A DNA stretch of 64,000 nucleotides from DAOUEG01 sp964595455 (GCA_964595455.1 CAZQQL010000001.1:1-64000), one strand, 5' to 3'. Counted from the stretch's first letter, positions 52,299-61,752 are shown. Made by a program: numbers and translations. Notes: a model not told the origin generated them from the letters alone.

Positions 52299-54254
52299 GT
52301 GGATAGTGAGTTAATATTGAATGAATTACCGCCCTGCGGATGGAGCGGCACAGCAGAAGACTTCCTTGCTGTGTCTCCCGCTGCATGGATAGAAGTTCTG
52401 ACCGGACATCACCAGCGCTGCATGCTGGAACCGCCCGCTGAAAGCCAGGTCCATGCCTGGGAATCGTGCGGAGAGGTCCTGAGAAGAGCTCTGAATACCC
52501 TTATTGCGGAAAGGCCATCTCTTTCCCGGCTGGGGCTCGTCTTCGAGTACGAACTGCCTCGCGAACGCGGACGACGGCCGGACATCATCATCCTCTCCGC
52601 CGGGCAGGTTATCGTCCTTGAATTCAAGGAATCGGAACAGCCTTCCCGGGCCTACATAGACCAGGCCGCTGCGTACGCCCGCGACCTGCTTAACTATCAC
52701 GAGGCCAGCCGGAGATTCCAGGTACATCCCGTCCTGGTGCTGGTCAACGGCGGCAAGCCGGTAACGAGGAGAGACGGCGTCGATATCGTGCCGGGAAACC
52801 TGCTCGGAGAATACCTGCGGATTCTGCTGGAAGCAGAACGGGAACCGACGGATGTGACGGCCTGGCTCCGGTCGCCATATCGGCCCTTGCCGGATATCGT
52901 CAGCGCGGCGCGCCTGTTGTTTCAGCATGAACCCTTACCTTTCATCCGCCGCGCCGGGAGCGCCGGTATCCCGCGGACGGTTAACGCATTGTCGGGTATT
53001 ATCGAACAGGCCAGGGCCGGGCATGAGCGTCATCTCATCCTGCTCACCGGCGTACCAGGTTCCGGCAAAACGCTGGCGGGACTCCAACTCGTGTACGCCG
53101 ACCTGACCGGGAACGAAAATCTCAGTAAAGACGCGGTGTTCCTCTCCGGGAACGGCCCTCTGGTGGAGGTGTTGCAGCACGCCCTGAAAAGCAAGGTCTT
53201 TGTCCAGGACGTCCACGGTTTCCTGAAACAGTACGGGGGCGGCAGCCGGCAAACACCGTCTGAGCGCATCTGGGTCTACGATGAAGCCCAGCGCGCTTGG
53301 GACGCCAACAAGGCCGGTGAAAAACGGGGCAGCCGGGTATCCCAGCCGGAGGACTTTCTCCGTATAGCGGAGCGCCTCGAAGACTGGACGGTGATCATCG
53401 CCTTGATAGGGGAAGGGCAGGAGATCCATGTCGGCGAGGAAGGCGGGCTGGCGCAATGGGATAGTGCCATGAAGAAGGTGCCGCTTCGCTGGTCGGTCCA
53501 CTGCCCGCCAAGGTTGAAAGAGGCATTTCCCTCGGCGGCTGAAGTCATTGCTCATCTCGAATTGGATCTGACCGCGTCTCTGCGCTCCCACCTCGCGGAA
53601 GACGTCCACTGCTGGGCTGCTGTACTGCTGGACGGCGACCTCGGGAAAGCCGCCGCTCTGTCTGTTCGCATGGCAGAACAGGGCTTCGACATGTACCTGG
53701 CTCGCGACCTGGAAAAGGCCAAAGACTACGTGCGCCAGCGCTACGCCGGCTGCGCGGACAAGCGATATGGCCTGCTGGCGTCCTCGAAGGCCGTGGACCT
53801 GGAATACTACGGTATCCCGAACAACTACTTTGCCACGAGGAAGGTCAAATACGGCCCGTGGTACAACGCCGATCCGGCCGACAAACGTTCCTGCTGCGCC
53901 CTGGAAGAGGTGGTAACCGAGTTCGGATGCCAGGGCCTTGAACTGGATTTCCCCGTCGTTTGCTGGGGCAGCGATATGAAGTGGGACGTCAAATCCTGGA
54001 GAACGCCGATCACCCGTCGTATCAATGCCTTCAACCCCCGGGTGCTGCGACTGAACAGCTACCGGGTCCTGCTCACGAGAGGGCGGGACGGGTTCGTGGT
54101 TTTTGTGCCTCCCGCCGCCCGGTACGGTCCCACTGCGGATGCCCTGAAAGCCGCCGGACTGAAGGACCTTGAAGAGGGACCGTGCCCCATAAAAGAGGCT
54201 CCGGTCCGCGAACCGGGTCTTTACAGCCCGCTGCAGTTCTTCGGCAAGAGATGA
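52299..54254 (+). CDS. PD-(D/E)XK nuclease-like plus DUF2075 helicase/ATPase
   Basis: A 651-residue protein starting at GTG 52299. The N-terminal part carries a PD-(D/E)XK signature: an upstream Glu near 83, PD at 94 (RRPDIIIL) and E108-F-K110 (VIVLEFK), followed by a conserved QAAAYARDL helix. The DUF2075 helicase domain has Walker A GVPGSGKT at residues 251-258, Walker B RIWVYDEAQRAW, and a late SF1-like motif VLLTRGRDGFVVFVP. It would bind or cut nucleic acid with ATP-driven motion. Such fusions often occur in defence or repair contexts. It is divergent from the MoxR operon and convergent with a nitroreductase. Confidence 0.85.
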   Translation: MDSELILNELPPCGWSGTAEDFLAVSPAAWIEVLTGHHQRCMLEPPAESQVHAWESCGEVLRRALNTLIAERPSLSRLGLVFEYELPRERGRRPDIIILSAGQVIVLEFKESEQPSRAYIDQAAAYARDLLNYHEASRRFQVHPVLVLVNGGKPVTRRDGVDIVPGNLLGEYLRILLEAEREPTDVTAWLRSPYRPLPDIVSAARLLFQHEPLPFIRRAGSAGIPRTVNALSGIIEQARAGHERHLILLTGVPGSGKTLAGLQLVYADLTGNENLSKDAVFLSGNGPLVEVLQHALKSKVFVQDVHGFLKQYGGGSRQTPSERIWVYDEAQRAWDANKAGEKRGSRVSQPEDFLRIAERLEDWTVIIALIGEGQEIHVGEEGGLAQWDSAMKKVPLRWSVHCPPRLKEAFPSAAEVIAHLELDLTASLRSHLAEDVHCWAAVLLDGDLGKAAALSVRMAEQGFDMYLARDLEKAKDYVRQRYAGCADKRYGLLASSKAVDLEYYGIPNNYFATRKVKYGPWYNADPADKRSCCALEEVVTEFGCQGLELDFPVVCWGSDMKWDVKSWRTPITRRINAFNPRVLRLNSYRVLLTRGRDGFVVFVPPAARYGPTADALKAAGLKDLEEGPCPIKEAPVREPGLYSPLQFFGKR

Positions 54255-54267
54255 ATCGGGTTCCCAG

Positions 54268-54921
54268 TCAGTCTTTGTACCGTACTACTTCCGAGATCGG
54301 CCTTCTCGGGCTGCGGTAGGTGTTGATGACGGCATCGGGATTGGGGTAACCGAGGCCGATACCCGTGATGATATTCAGGTCGTCAGGGATTTCCAGTTCT
54401 TTACGCAGCACGTCCTGGTGGGTTATGAAACCTCCGGCGATAAAGGAATCGATCCCGTATCCCTGCGCCGCCAGGCAGACCGTCTGAACGAACAACCCGA
54501 TGTCCAGTTGGTTCGACAGGGCTTTGTCCATGCAGATGATGACGAGAACAGGAGTCCCGAACAGCCTTGATCCCCATTCCAGGAACACCTTGCCCGACGC
54601 AGGATCATCCGGGTCCAGTCCGAGCAGTTGGAACCGTTCTTTCCTGATGACAGCCATGCGCTCCTGGATGTAAGCTGGCTGAGAAGGTCGTCCTGCCGGC
54701 GGCGGACTCCCCGCGCCGCTCGCAAAACGCTCCAGGTAGACCTTCCGTATCCTTTCCAGCGTAGCTCCCACGGTAACGAATACTTCCCAGGGCTGGCCGT
54801 TGCCGCCCGACGGACTGCGTGTGGCCGCTTCCAGGATTTTCATTACCGTTTCACGGGGAACTGGCTTTGAACTGAAATCACGCACACTGTGTCGCCTGGA
54901 TACTGCATCGATGACGTCCAT
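54268..54921 (-). CDS. Nitroreductase-family FMN enzyme
   Basis: A 217-residue protein; ATG 54921 follows AAGGAGGG. The nitroreductase signature is AVSRRHSVRDFSSKPVPRETVMKILEAATRSPSGGNGQPWEVFV, which binds the FMN phosphate. Later GLFVQTVCLAAQGYGIDSFIAGG and GIGLGYPNPDAVINTYRSPRRPI close the fold. It reduces nitro groups, quinones or flavins with NAD(P)H. A 60-residue region near 70-120 is somewhat longer than in minimal family members. It converges with the helicase gene with a 13-base gap. Confidence 0.92.
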   Translation of the reverse strand: MDVIDAVSRRHSVRDFSSKPVPRETVMKILEAATRSPSGGNGQPWEVFVTVGATLERIRKVYLERFASGAGSPPPAGRPSQPAYIQERMAVIRKERFQLLGLDPDDPASGKVFLEWGSRLFGTPVLVIICMDKALSNQLDIGLFVQTVCLAAQGYGIDSFIAGGFITHQDVLRKELEIPDDLNIITGIGLGYPNPDAVINTYRSPRRPISEVVRYKD

Positions 54922-55015
54922 GGGGCCCTCCTTGCTCACTAACTGACCTTAGCATAACATGAAAGCGAAGAAGCGTTCATCCGCAGCCGTTGAAGAGCCG
55001 CCATTCCGTCCGGTG

Positions 55016-56032
55016 TCAGTCCGATATCCGCAGGACTCCCGCCCCGTGGTACTTGCCCTGTTTGAGCATCAGTAAGGCCTTGTTGGCTTCTTCCAGTTTG
55101 AATTCCACGGTCTCCGGTATGATGGGTATTTTGGCCGCCAGGGGCAGGAATTCCTCGACGTCCCGCCGTGTGATATTGGCGACGCTCTTGATCTCTTTTT
55201 CCCACCAGAGGTGATCGGTGTAGTCCAGTTCCGGGACCGGGGTCTCTTTCCGGATGGCGTTGATCACCAGCCTCCCGCCCTTGTCCAGGTTCTGCATCGC
55301 TTCCCTGACGGGGATGCCCGTCGGTGTAGTATCGATGGCGCAGGCCGGCTTTTCCGGAGATTGCTCCCCGGTCATGCCCACCCAATCGGCCCCCATCGTC
55401 TTCGCCAGCCGGCCCGGGGCATCGTCCCTGTTGCGGGTGAAGACGAACACCCTGGAATCCGGATACTGATAGTTCACCATCTGCAGGACGAGGTGGGCTG
55501 AAGCCCCGAAGCCGTACAGGCCCAGGGACCACCCGTTCTGCATGCCGGTAAGCCGGAGCGCCCGGTAGCCGATGGCCCCCGCGCACATCAACGGCGCCGC
55601 CTCGACGTCGGTAAACCTCCCCGGTACCGGATAAGCGAAATCTTCATGCACCGTGGTATATTCGGCGTATCCGCCGTCCGCATCGCAGCCGGTGGCCCGG
55701 AACTTGTCGCACAGGTTTTCCATGCCGCTCCGGCAATGCCGGCATACGCCGCAGCTTGAATTGATCCAGGCGATGCCCACCCGGTCTCCGGGTTTAAACC
55801 GGGTAGCTTCCGGCCCGGCTTCGATGACTCTGCCGACGATTTCATGCCCGGGAATGACGGGCAGGACCGGTTGCCGTCTCCCTTCGATCTCATCGAGTTC
55901 GGTATGGCAGATACCGCAAGCCGTTACCTTCACAAGGATCTGGCCCCGGCCCGGCCGGGGGACCGGACGTTCTTCCAGCGCCAAAGGGGCAGCTTCGACT
56001 GGTGTTATGCTCCTCAATACCATCGCTTTCAC
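55016..56032 (-). CDS. Zinc-dependent alcohol dehydrogenase (medium-chain)
   Basis: About 338 residues. GTG 56032 is chosen for GGAGG eight bases upstream and the typical KAMVLRS start; an ATG seven codons earlier is possible. Catalytic zinc ligands lie in ACGICHTELDEIEGR and IPGHEIVG; structural zinc in SCGVCRHCRSGMENLCDK. The nucleotide fold shows LGLYGFGASAHLVLQ, with a GFGASA motif. The overall form resembles the propanol-preferring AdhP/YahK group. It interconverts alcohols and aldehydes and may feed the aldehyde dehydrogenases of the window. Confidence 0.92.
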   Translation of the reverse strand: MKAMVLRSITPVEAAPLALEERPVPRPGRGQILVKVTACGICHTELDEIEGRRQPVLPVIPGHEIVGRVIEAGPEATRFKPGDRVGIAWINSSCGVCRHCRSGMENLCDKFRATGCDADGGYAEYTTVHEDFAYPVPGRFTDVEAAPLMCAGAIGYRALRLTGMQNGWSLGLYGFGASAHLVLQMVNYQYPDSRVFVFTRNRDDAPGRLAKTMGADWVGMTGEQSPEKPACAIDTTPTGIPVREAMQNLDKGGRLVINAIRKETPVPELDYTDHLWWEKEIKSVANITRRDVEEFLPLAAKIPIIPETVEFKLEEANKALLMLKQGKYHGAGVLRISD

Positions 56033-56221
56033 GCCATGTTCCTCCGCCGACATCGAGCTTCTTGATTTACAAGGATTTTTCCTTGTTCTTTAACCATTTT
56101 ATCATGCTCTGCCTGGAGAACTACTTGGAATTCTCATGGTGACCTGCTACACTCGTTCTATGCATGATTCGTTTGTTGTAGTTGGGACATTTTCTGAATC
56201 TGAACGTTGCTCGAGGTAACC

Positions 56222-58393
56222 ATGAAATCGAACCGTAGTACACAGGTCAAGACCTTCTGTTCGATGTGCGGGCCCGCTGCGGGCTGCGGTCTCAATTGCT
56301 TTGTTGAGGACGGCAGGCTCGTCAGGGTCGAGGGCATGAAAGAAGCACCCATGAACCATGGCAAGCTCTGCGCCAAGGCATTCGCGTCCGCTGAGTGGCT
56401 GTATTCTCCGCAGCGCCTGAAATACCCCATGAAACGGGTGGGGAAGAAAGGCGAGGGCAAGTTCGAGAGGATCTCCTGGGATGAAGCGGTCGGGACAATC
56501 GCGGAAAAACTCCTCCAGCAGAAACGGGAATACGGCCCGGAATCGCTGGCCATTCTTTCCCCCCAGCACCGTTCCTACAGCGAATATCTCTACCGGTTTC
56601 TCATGGTCCACGGCAGCCCCAACTACGGCCACAGCGGCATTTGCGCCATCCAGCGGGCTTTCGGGTTTGCCTACACGCTCGGTAGCCCCATGACCATGAC
56701 AGACTTCGAACACACCGACCTCATCGTCATCTGGGGGGCCAATCCGGCGTTTGCAGGCACCTCGAAAGGAACGATGAAGGGCATCCTTGATGCCCGTGAC
56801 CGGGGCGCCAGAGTCATGGCTATCAAGCCGGTCCTCCAGCCGGACGCCGCCCAGGCTGATGAATGGGTGCCGGTGAGGCCGGGCACCGATGCCGCCCTGG
56901 CGCTGGCCATGCTGTATGTCATCATCACCGAGGAGCGCTATGACAAAGAATTTACCGCACGATGGTGCCACGGGTTCCCGGAACTCAAGGCGCACATCCG
57001 GCAGTACACCCCCGAATGGGCGGCGCCCATCACCGGCATACCGGCCGACAGGATACGCGAGATAAGCCGGCTCTACAGCGACGCGAAATCGGCCTGCATC
57101 TTGGCTGGGAATGCTTTCGACCAGACCGTCAATGCCAACAACGCCCTGCGGGCCGTCGCCTCGCTGATCGCCATAACCGGTAACTTCGACCGTCCCGGCG
57201 GCAACGTCGTACCGGTGCCCGGCAAGGCGCCCATGCTGAAACCGGTCCATATCCGGGAGAGATACACACAGGAATGGATCGATAAACTCGTCGGTCCGGA
57301 ACTGGCTCCAGGGATGCAGCCGTTCATTGAAGGGACCTCATCCGCCTATTTCCGCTGCCTGGACAGCGTGCTGACGGAGAAACCGTACCCGCCCAGGACT
57401 ATCATCGCCCCCGGGACGCAGCCGACCGTCATCACCCGTGGGACGCCGCATATCATCAAGGCGCTGGAAAAACTGGATTTCTTCGTCGTCATAGATGTCA
57501 TGGAAACGGCTTCCATGCCCTGGGCGGACATCGTCATCCCCGTGGCAACCATGTATGAGTGCGACCATCCGTTTGAATTCACCGGTTCCTGGCTCATGGC
57601 CCGGAACAAGGTGGTAGAACCGCTTGGCGACTACAAGTCGGACTACCAGTTCTGGCTGGACTTCGGGGTCGCCGCTGGTTACGGGGACGAGTTCTGGCAC
57701 GGCGATATGACCGCCTGCATGAACTATCAGCTTGAAAACTTCGAGATGACGATAGACCAGTTGCGACAGCATCCCGACGGGATAACGTTCCAGCCGGGCG
57801 AGATGACGTACGAGAAATATGACAAAATATTTACCACCCCGAGCCCCCGCCTGTCCCATGAGCCGTATCTGCCGGAAGGAAAAGTAGCCCTCTATAATAC
57901 GACGTTCGAGAAGAACGGCTTCAATCCGCTGCCGGAATGGGTTGCCCCGCCGGAAGGCCCGGAACGCAGCCCGGAACTCCTGGAACGGTTTCCGCTCGTC
58001 TTTTTCGATACGCACACTTCGGATGCCTACAATCATGGGTGGCTGCGGAACGTCCCCAGCCTTCGCGAGTTGGCCCCCGACCCATGGATATACATCCACC
58101 CGGATACGGCAAAAGCGAGGGGGATTAAAGATGGGGACTGGGTTTCTATCGAGTCCCCGCATGGTTGGATAAAGGCGAGGGCGGAACTGTTCCCCGGCAT
58201 CGCGCCGGATGTCGTCATGGGACTGCATGGCTGGTGGCAGGGCTGCCAGGAACTGGGATTGCCCGGCTATGACCTGCTCGACGGCGGGGCCAATACGAAC
58301 CTGCTGTTCACCATCGATCCCGATAAGGCGTTCGATCCCGTCATCACCGCCATGACGAAGCAGACGCTTGTCCAGGTCCGTAAATTGACATAA
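56222..58393 (+). CDS. DMSO-reductase-family molybdenum/tungsten oxidoreductase, catalytic subunit
   Basis: A 723-residue enzyme; ATG 56222 is preferred to an upstream TTG at 56207. An N-terminal 4Fe-4S site is formed by C13, C16, C22 (or C26) and C50, spaced slightly wider than normal. KFERISWDEAVGTIAEKL and VIWGANPAFAG are family motifs. C141 in HSGICAIQRAFGF sits where this family places the metal ligand. The dinucleotide-cofactor C-terminal domain includes HPDTAKARGIKDGDWVSIESPHGW. There is no Tat signal, so it is cytoplasmic. With the following ferredoxin it forms a two-subunit enzyme; substrate unknown. Formate dehydrogenase, transhydroxylase and acetylene-hydratase-like branches are all conceivable. 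Confidence 0.9.
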   Translation: MKSNRSTQVKTFCSMCGPAAGCGLNCFVEDGRLVRVEGMKEAPMNHGKLCAKAFASAEWLYSPQRLKYPMKRVGKKGEGKFERISWDEAVGTIAEKLLQQKREYGPESLAILSPQHRSYSEYLYRFLMVHGSPNYGHSGICAIQRAFGFAYTLGSPMTMTDFEHTDLIVIWGANPAFAGTSKGTMKGILDARDRGARVMAIKPVLQPDAAQADEWVPVRPGTDAALALAMLYVIITEERYDKEFTARWCHGFPELKAHIRQYTPEWAAPITGIPADRIREISRLYSDAKSACILAGNAFDQTVNANNALRAVASLIAITGNFDRPGGNVVPVPGKAPMLKPVHIRERYTQEWIDKLVGPELAPGMQPFIEGTSSAYFRCLDSVLTEKPYPPRTIIAPGTQPTVITRGTPHIIKALEKLDFFVVIDVMETASMPWADIVIPVATMYECDHPFEFTGSWLMARNKVVEPLGDYKSDYQFWLDFGVAAGYGDEFWHGDMTACMNYQLENFEMTIDQLRQHPDGITFQPGEMTYEKYDKIFTTPSPRLSHEPYLPEGKVALYNTTFEKNGFNPLPEWVAPPEGPERSPELLERFPLVFFDTHTSDAYNHGWLRNVPSLRELAPDPWIYIHPDTAKARGIKDGDWVSIESPHGWIKARAELFPGIAPDVVMGLHGWWQGCQELGLPGYDLLDGGANTNLLFTIDPDKAFDPVITAMTKQTLVQVRKLT

Positions 58394-58412
58394 CTGAGAA
58401 TGAGGTTGTACT

Positions 58413-58934
58413 ATGCCGGAGCAACGCGGTTGGATTTATGACGAAACAAGGTGCGTCAGGTGCCGCACGTGCGAAACAGCCTGTAAAACGGTGCGGGGTG
58501 TGGAACCCGGTATTGCCTGGAGAAGGCTGACGAACGCCTGGACGGGGTCGTTCCCGGAGGTCCGCCTGACGTTCCTTTCGCTTGCTTGCCTCCATTGTGC
58601 TGAGCCTGCCTGCCTGAAGGTATGTAAACCCGGAGCCATCACGAAATCAGCGGAAGGCATTGTCCTGGTTGATCGGGAACGCTGCAACGGCTGCGGGGAT
58701 TGCCTCACCGCCTGCCCTTACGACGTCCCCCGGATAGGCAAAGATGGGACAATGCAGAAATGCGATTACTGCACCGGCATTGGGCAAGAACCGGTCTGCG
58801 CCGCGCATTGTCCAACCGGCGCGCTCCGGTACGGTGACCTTGAGGAAGCACTGCAGCCGCCTGCTGGCAGGGTCGTCGAGCGATACCCCGGCTCGACCGG
58901 ACCATCTCTCTACCTGATCAGGAAGCCGGACTAG
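58413..58934 (+). CDS. Four-cluster ferredoxin subunit (DmsB/FdhB/NrfC-like)
   Basis: A 173-residue protein starting 20 bases after the Mo/W enzyme. Four 4Fe-4S motifs are seen: CVRCRTCETAC, CLHCAEPACLKVC, CNGCGDCLTACP and CDYC with CAAHCP. The order and pairing are those of DmsB-type electron-transfer subunits. It would relay electrons between the Mo/W site and an external carrier. There is no membrane anchor gene next to it, so the complex is probably soluble. Confidence 0.93.
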   Translation: MPEQRGWIYDETRCVRCRTCETACKTVRGVEPGIAWRRLTNAWTGSFPEVRLTFLSLACLHCAEPACLKVCKPGAITKSAEGIVLVDRERCNGCGDCLTACPYDVPRIGKDGTMQKCDYCTGIGQEPVCAAHCPTGALRYGDLEEALQPPAGRVVERYPGSTGPSLYLIRKPD

Positions 58935-59048
58935 CGTCAGGTTTCAGGCCTATCAGGAGATGGTCCGTTCAACAAATCTCACGTATCCTGATGCGCCCAT
59001 ATCAGCCATTTCAGACTTGCTTCCCGAATGGGGTATCCTGTAAATAGT

Positions 59049-59858
59049 ATGGGTCACAAAAACTATTATGATATCCTCGGTGTCGGAAAAGACGCCACCC
59101 AGCAGGCCATCAAGGATGCCTACCGTAAACTGGCGTTCCAGTACCATCCTGACAAAAACAAGGGCGATCCGGCCGCGACCGATAAGATGAAGGACCTTAA
59201 CGAGGCCTACGCCGTGTTGTCCGATCCCGCTAAGAGGAAGGAGTACGACTTCCTGAGCTCTCAGTATGGGACGGCAGCCTATGACCGTTTCCGCCAGGCG
59301 CATACCACCGAGGACATCTTCCGGGGTTCTGACATAGACCAGGTATTCGAGGAATTTGCCAGGATGTTCGGGTTCCGCAGTTCGGGGGACATCTTCCGCG
59401 AGTCGTACGGTCCCCAGTATCAAACGTTCCGGTTCTACCGCACGGGCGGTTACGGGCAAGGCTACGGAAACCGGCACGGGTTTCAAGGACAAAACGGAGC
59501 AAGATATTCGGCCGGTACCGGGGCCGGGATGCCTGTCCTCAACGGAGTGACAGGGAAGATAATCAGGTTCTTTCTTAAAAGGGTCGCCGGTGTTGAATTG
59601 CCCGAGAGAGGCGATGACCTGCTGGATAACCTCGACCTCGAACCTGAGATGGCGAGCCGCGGCGGCGAGGTAAGATATTCCATGGGGCAGAAAAACCTGA
59701 TGGTCACGATACCGGCCGGGATAAAAGACGGCCAGCGCATCAGGCTTCGAGGTATGGGCGCTCAGGGTAAAGCCGGCGGGGAACCGGGTGACCTGTACCT
59801 GGAAGTGAAGACAAAGAAGTCCTTCTTCCAGAAGATCAAAAATATGTTTACAGCCTGA
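59049..59858 (+). CDS. DnaJ-domain co-chaperone (CbpA/DnaJ-like, no zinc finger)
   Basis: A 269-residue protein. The J domain occupies residues 1-66 (YYDILGVGKDATQQAIKDAYRKLAFQYHPDKN, with the essential HPD). A Gly/Tyr/Phe-rich linker (FYRTGGYGQGYGNRHGFQGQ) follows, and the C-terminal substrate domain is reduced to one sub-domain: LMVTIPAGIKDGQRIRLRGMGAQG. The Cys-rich zinc finger of DnaJ is absent. It would stimulate DnaK. ATG 59049 is chosen by homology; another in-frame ATG at 59028 exists and neither has a strong ribosome site. Confidence 0.88.
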   Translation: MGHKNYYDILGVGKDATQQAIKDAYRKLAFQYHPDKNKGDPAATDKMKDLNEAYAVLSDPAKRKEYDFLSSQYGTAAYDRFRQAHTTEDIFRGSDIDQVFEEFARMFGFRSSGDIFRESYGPQYQTFRFYRTGGYGQGYGNRHGFQGQNGARYSAGTGAGMPVLNGVTGKIIRFFLKRVAGVELPERGDDLLDNLDLEPEMASRGGEVRYSMGQKNLMVTIPAGIKDGQRIRLRGMGAQGKAGGEPGDLYLEVKTKKSFFQKIKNMFTA

Positions 59859-60126
59859 TATCCGCTCACGATCCAGATTTCCGGCAAATTTCACTCCTGT
59901 TCATGAAAACAAACGGGTGGAACAGCAGGATGACCGTTTCCAGTATCGAACCCCCTGGCCTTCGCATGTGCGTGACTCCAGTTTGCCTGAATACCTAACG
60001 TGAGCCCGGCGCGAAGGGCGTGCGTGTAGGGGAACTTACGAATTCTTCTATCGTTACGGTATTTATATACTGGTGTAGTCTCGCATGAATTGCTGTCGAG
60101 ACGTGAGTACATAAGGAGGTCTCACC

Positions 60127-60405
60127 ATGCGTGAAGAAGATCCTGCCGTCAGAGGCGGGCAAAAAGGAGGCAAAATAGGCGGGCCTAAAGGTGGAGAAGC
60201 ATCCCTGCATAGCCAGAAAGTCAGCGCCGCCCAGTTTGCCCAATACATGAAGGGCATTGGTTTTCCCGCGGACAAAAACCAGATTGTTCAGACTGCAAAG
60301 TCCAACGGCGCTCCGGAAAACGTCATGGAATTCTTCAACAGACTTCCCAGCCGGCAATATCACCGGGCGAACGAAGTGGAACAAGAATTCGGCAAACTCA
60401 AATAA
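60127..60405 (+). CDS. Small DUF2795-domain protein
   Basis: A 92-residue protein with AAGGAGG before the ATG. The N-terminus is a Gly/Lys-rich run (GGQKGGKIGGPKGGE) with the flavour of stress-induced KGG motif proteins; the C-terminal 60 residues (AAQFAQYMKGIGFPADKNQIVQTAKSNGAPENVMEFFNRLP) match DUF2795. Function is unknown; such small basic proteins are often stress-responsive. A strong terminator follows. The 268 bases before it hold no recognised element. Confidence 0.78.
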   Translation: MREEDPAVRGGQKGGKIGGPKGGEASLHSQKVSAAQFAQYMKGIGFPADKNQIVQTAKSNGAPENVMEFFNRLPSRQYHRANEVEQEFGKLK

Positions 60406-60433
60406 CCCTTCAGGTATATTCCAGTCCTGGGAT

Positions 60434-60490
60434 CAAACCGGGAAAAGCACAGTCCGTGGCAGGACCGGCCTTTTCCCGGTTTGCATTTAT
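60434..60490 (+). terminator. Intrinsic terminator after the DUF2795 gene
   Basis: CAAACCGGGAAAAG (60434-60447) pairs perfectly with CTTTTCCCGGTTTG (60470-60483), with a smaller hairpin inside the loop, followed by CATTTATTTG. Confidence 0.75.
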
Positions 60491-60563
60491 TTGTCAGCAA
60501 ATACCTAACTAAGTGCCTTTCCCGGACGTTCTATTTAGTGAAAAGAATATTAGGGGAGCTTTA

Positions 60564-61691
60564 ATGAGAAAATCCTTTTTCATCTGGTTACTGGGCATAT
60601 CGGGGATCATAGCGCTGGTCATCACCTGTAGTGGGTGCGGCGCTGCGATCACGACTCAGCCTGCATCCCAAACGGACCCGTTCACATCTGTGTGGGGTCC
60701 CGGAACCGAGCACATGATTACGTTCTCCGGTAATACCGCCGGACACAAAGCTGGTGAAAAATCGGAGTTTATCCTGAAATTGAAGAGTAACGCCAATGAC
60801 AAATGGGAAGGCGAGTATCTCATCCAGCTTCTCAATGAGAACATCATAGTGCAGGAAATCGCTCGTGAGCCCTTCAGCGTGTCTTCCGGGCTCGAACCTC
60901 AAATACAGATCAGCGTAACCTGGAAAGAAGGGCTCGACGGCCCGTATGGGCTGTCTCTCTTCGTACCCGCCCGGGGCGCCCAAAGTATCACTACCATATG
61001 GATAGGGGAGAAGGGCGGCCAATCAGCCGGACCGTGGCCATCCCTTTCCAGTCATCCGTGGCTCTGGCCAGATATGGCTTACACCGAGGAAGCTGCGCGC
61101 CGCGCGGCCGAAGACTTCATCCGGCAGAGCCCGACCTTCGCTTTCGACGGCATGGAAGATACCCTTGAACTCATCGAAACCCTCTACCCGGAAACCGAGC
61201 ATGCCTTCCAGTTCGTGTACCGGTTTGACAGCACCCAGGCTGGCTACGGGGACAGGACCGGTCAAATGCTGGCGCAGGTCATCACGCCCCACGAAGCTAT
61301 TATTACCGTGGAAAAAGGCGTGGTCAAGTCCGCGGTCATGGACGGGAAATGGGACATGCTGACGCAGGTAATGATTGACGATATAGAAATCGACCTTGCT
61401 CCGATACATGAAGTGGACGTCGCCGTGATGGAATCCTATCCGGAGCAGATCGGCATCAATATCGAACTTGGCCTGCGTGACGGCTGCACCACCTTCCATG
61501 ATGCTGTGGTCACCCGTGACGACCTTACCGTCAACATAGAAGTGACTGCACAGCGCCCGGCGGACGCTGTCTGCACCGCGCTGTATACTTACTATACGAA
61601 GAACCTGAATCTCGGCAGTGACTTCGAACGCGGCGCTACCTACACGCTCAACGTGAATGATTTCACGACCTCGTTTACCTATCCTGACTAA
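60564..61691 (+). CDS. Predicted lipoprotein of unknown function
   Basis: A 375-residue protein; ATG 60564 follows AGGGGAGC. The signal helix FFIWLLGISGIIALVITCSGC ends in a lipobox-like TCSGC, implying lipid attachment at Cys near residue 29. The mature part starts with a beta-sandwich-like region (MITFSGNTAGHKAGEKSEFILKLKS), then a central segment AARRAAEDFIRQSPTFAFDGMEDTLELI, and closes with a beta-rich domain ending FTTSFTYPD. I do not recognise a family. Its own terminator follows, so it is probably transcribed alone. Confidence 0.8.
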   Translation: MRKSFFIWLLGISGIIALVITCSGCGAAITTQPASQTDPFTSVWGPGTEHMITFSGNTAGHKAGEKSEFILKLKSNANDKWEGEYLIQLLNENIIVQEIAREPFSVSSGLEPQIQISVTWKEGLDGPYGLSLFVPARGAQSITTIWIGEKGGQSAGPWPSLSSHPWLWPDMAYTEEAARRAAEDFIRQSPTFAFDGMEDTLELIETLYPETEHAFQFVYRFDSTQAGYGDRTGQMLAQVITPHEAIITVEKGVVKSAVMDGKWDMLTQVMIDDIEIDLAPIHEVDVAVMESYPEQIGINIELGLRDGCTTFHDAVVTRDDLTVNIEVTAQRPADAVCTALYTYYTKNLNLGSDFERGATYTLNVNDFTTSFTYPD

Positions 61692-61708
61692 GGTCGTTAT
61701 GACGGTAG

Positions 61709-61752
61709 CAAAGGCGGTAACACTATATTTAGTTGCCGCCTTTGTCATCTTC
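61709..61752 (+). terminator. Intrinsic terminator after the lipoprotein gene
   Basis: GCAAAGGCGG near 61709 pairs with CCGCCTTTGT ending near 61746; the inner bases (TAAC/GTTG) extend the stem, and TCATCTTCTTTTC follows. Confidence 0.75.
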
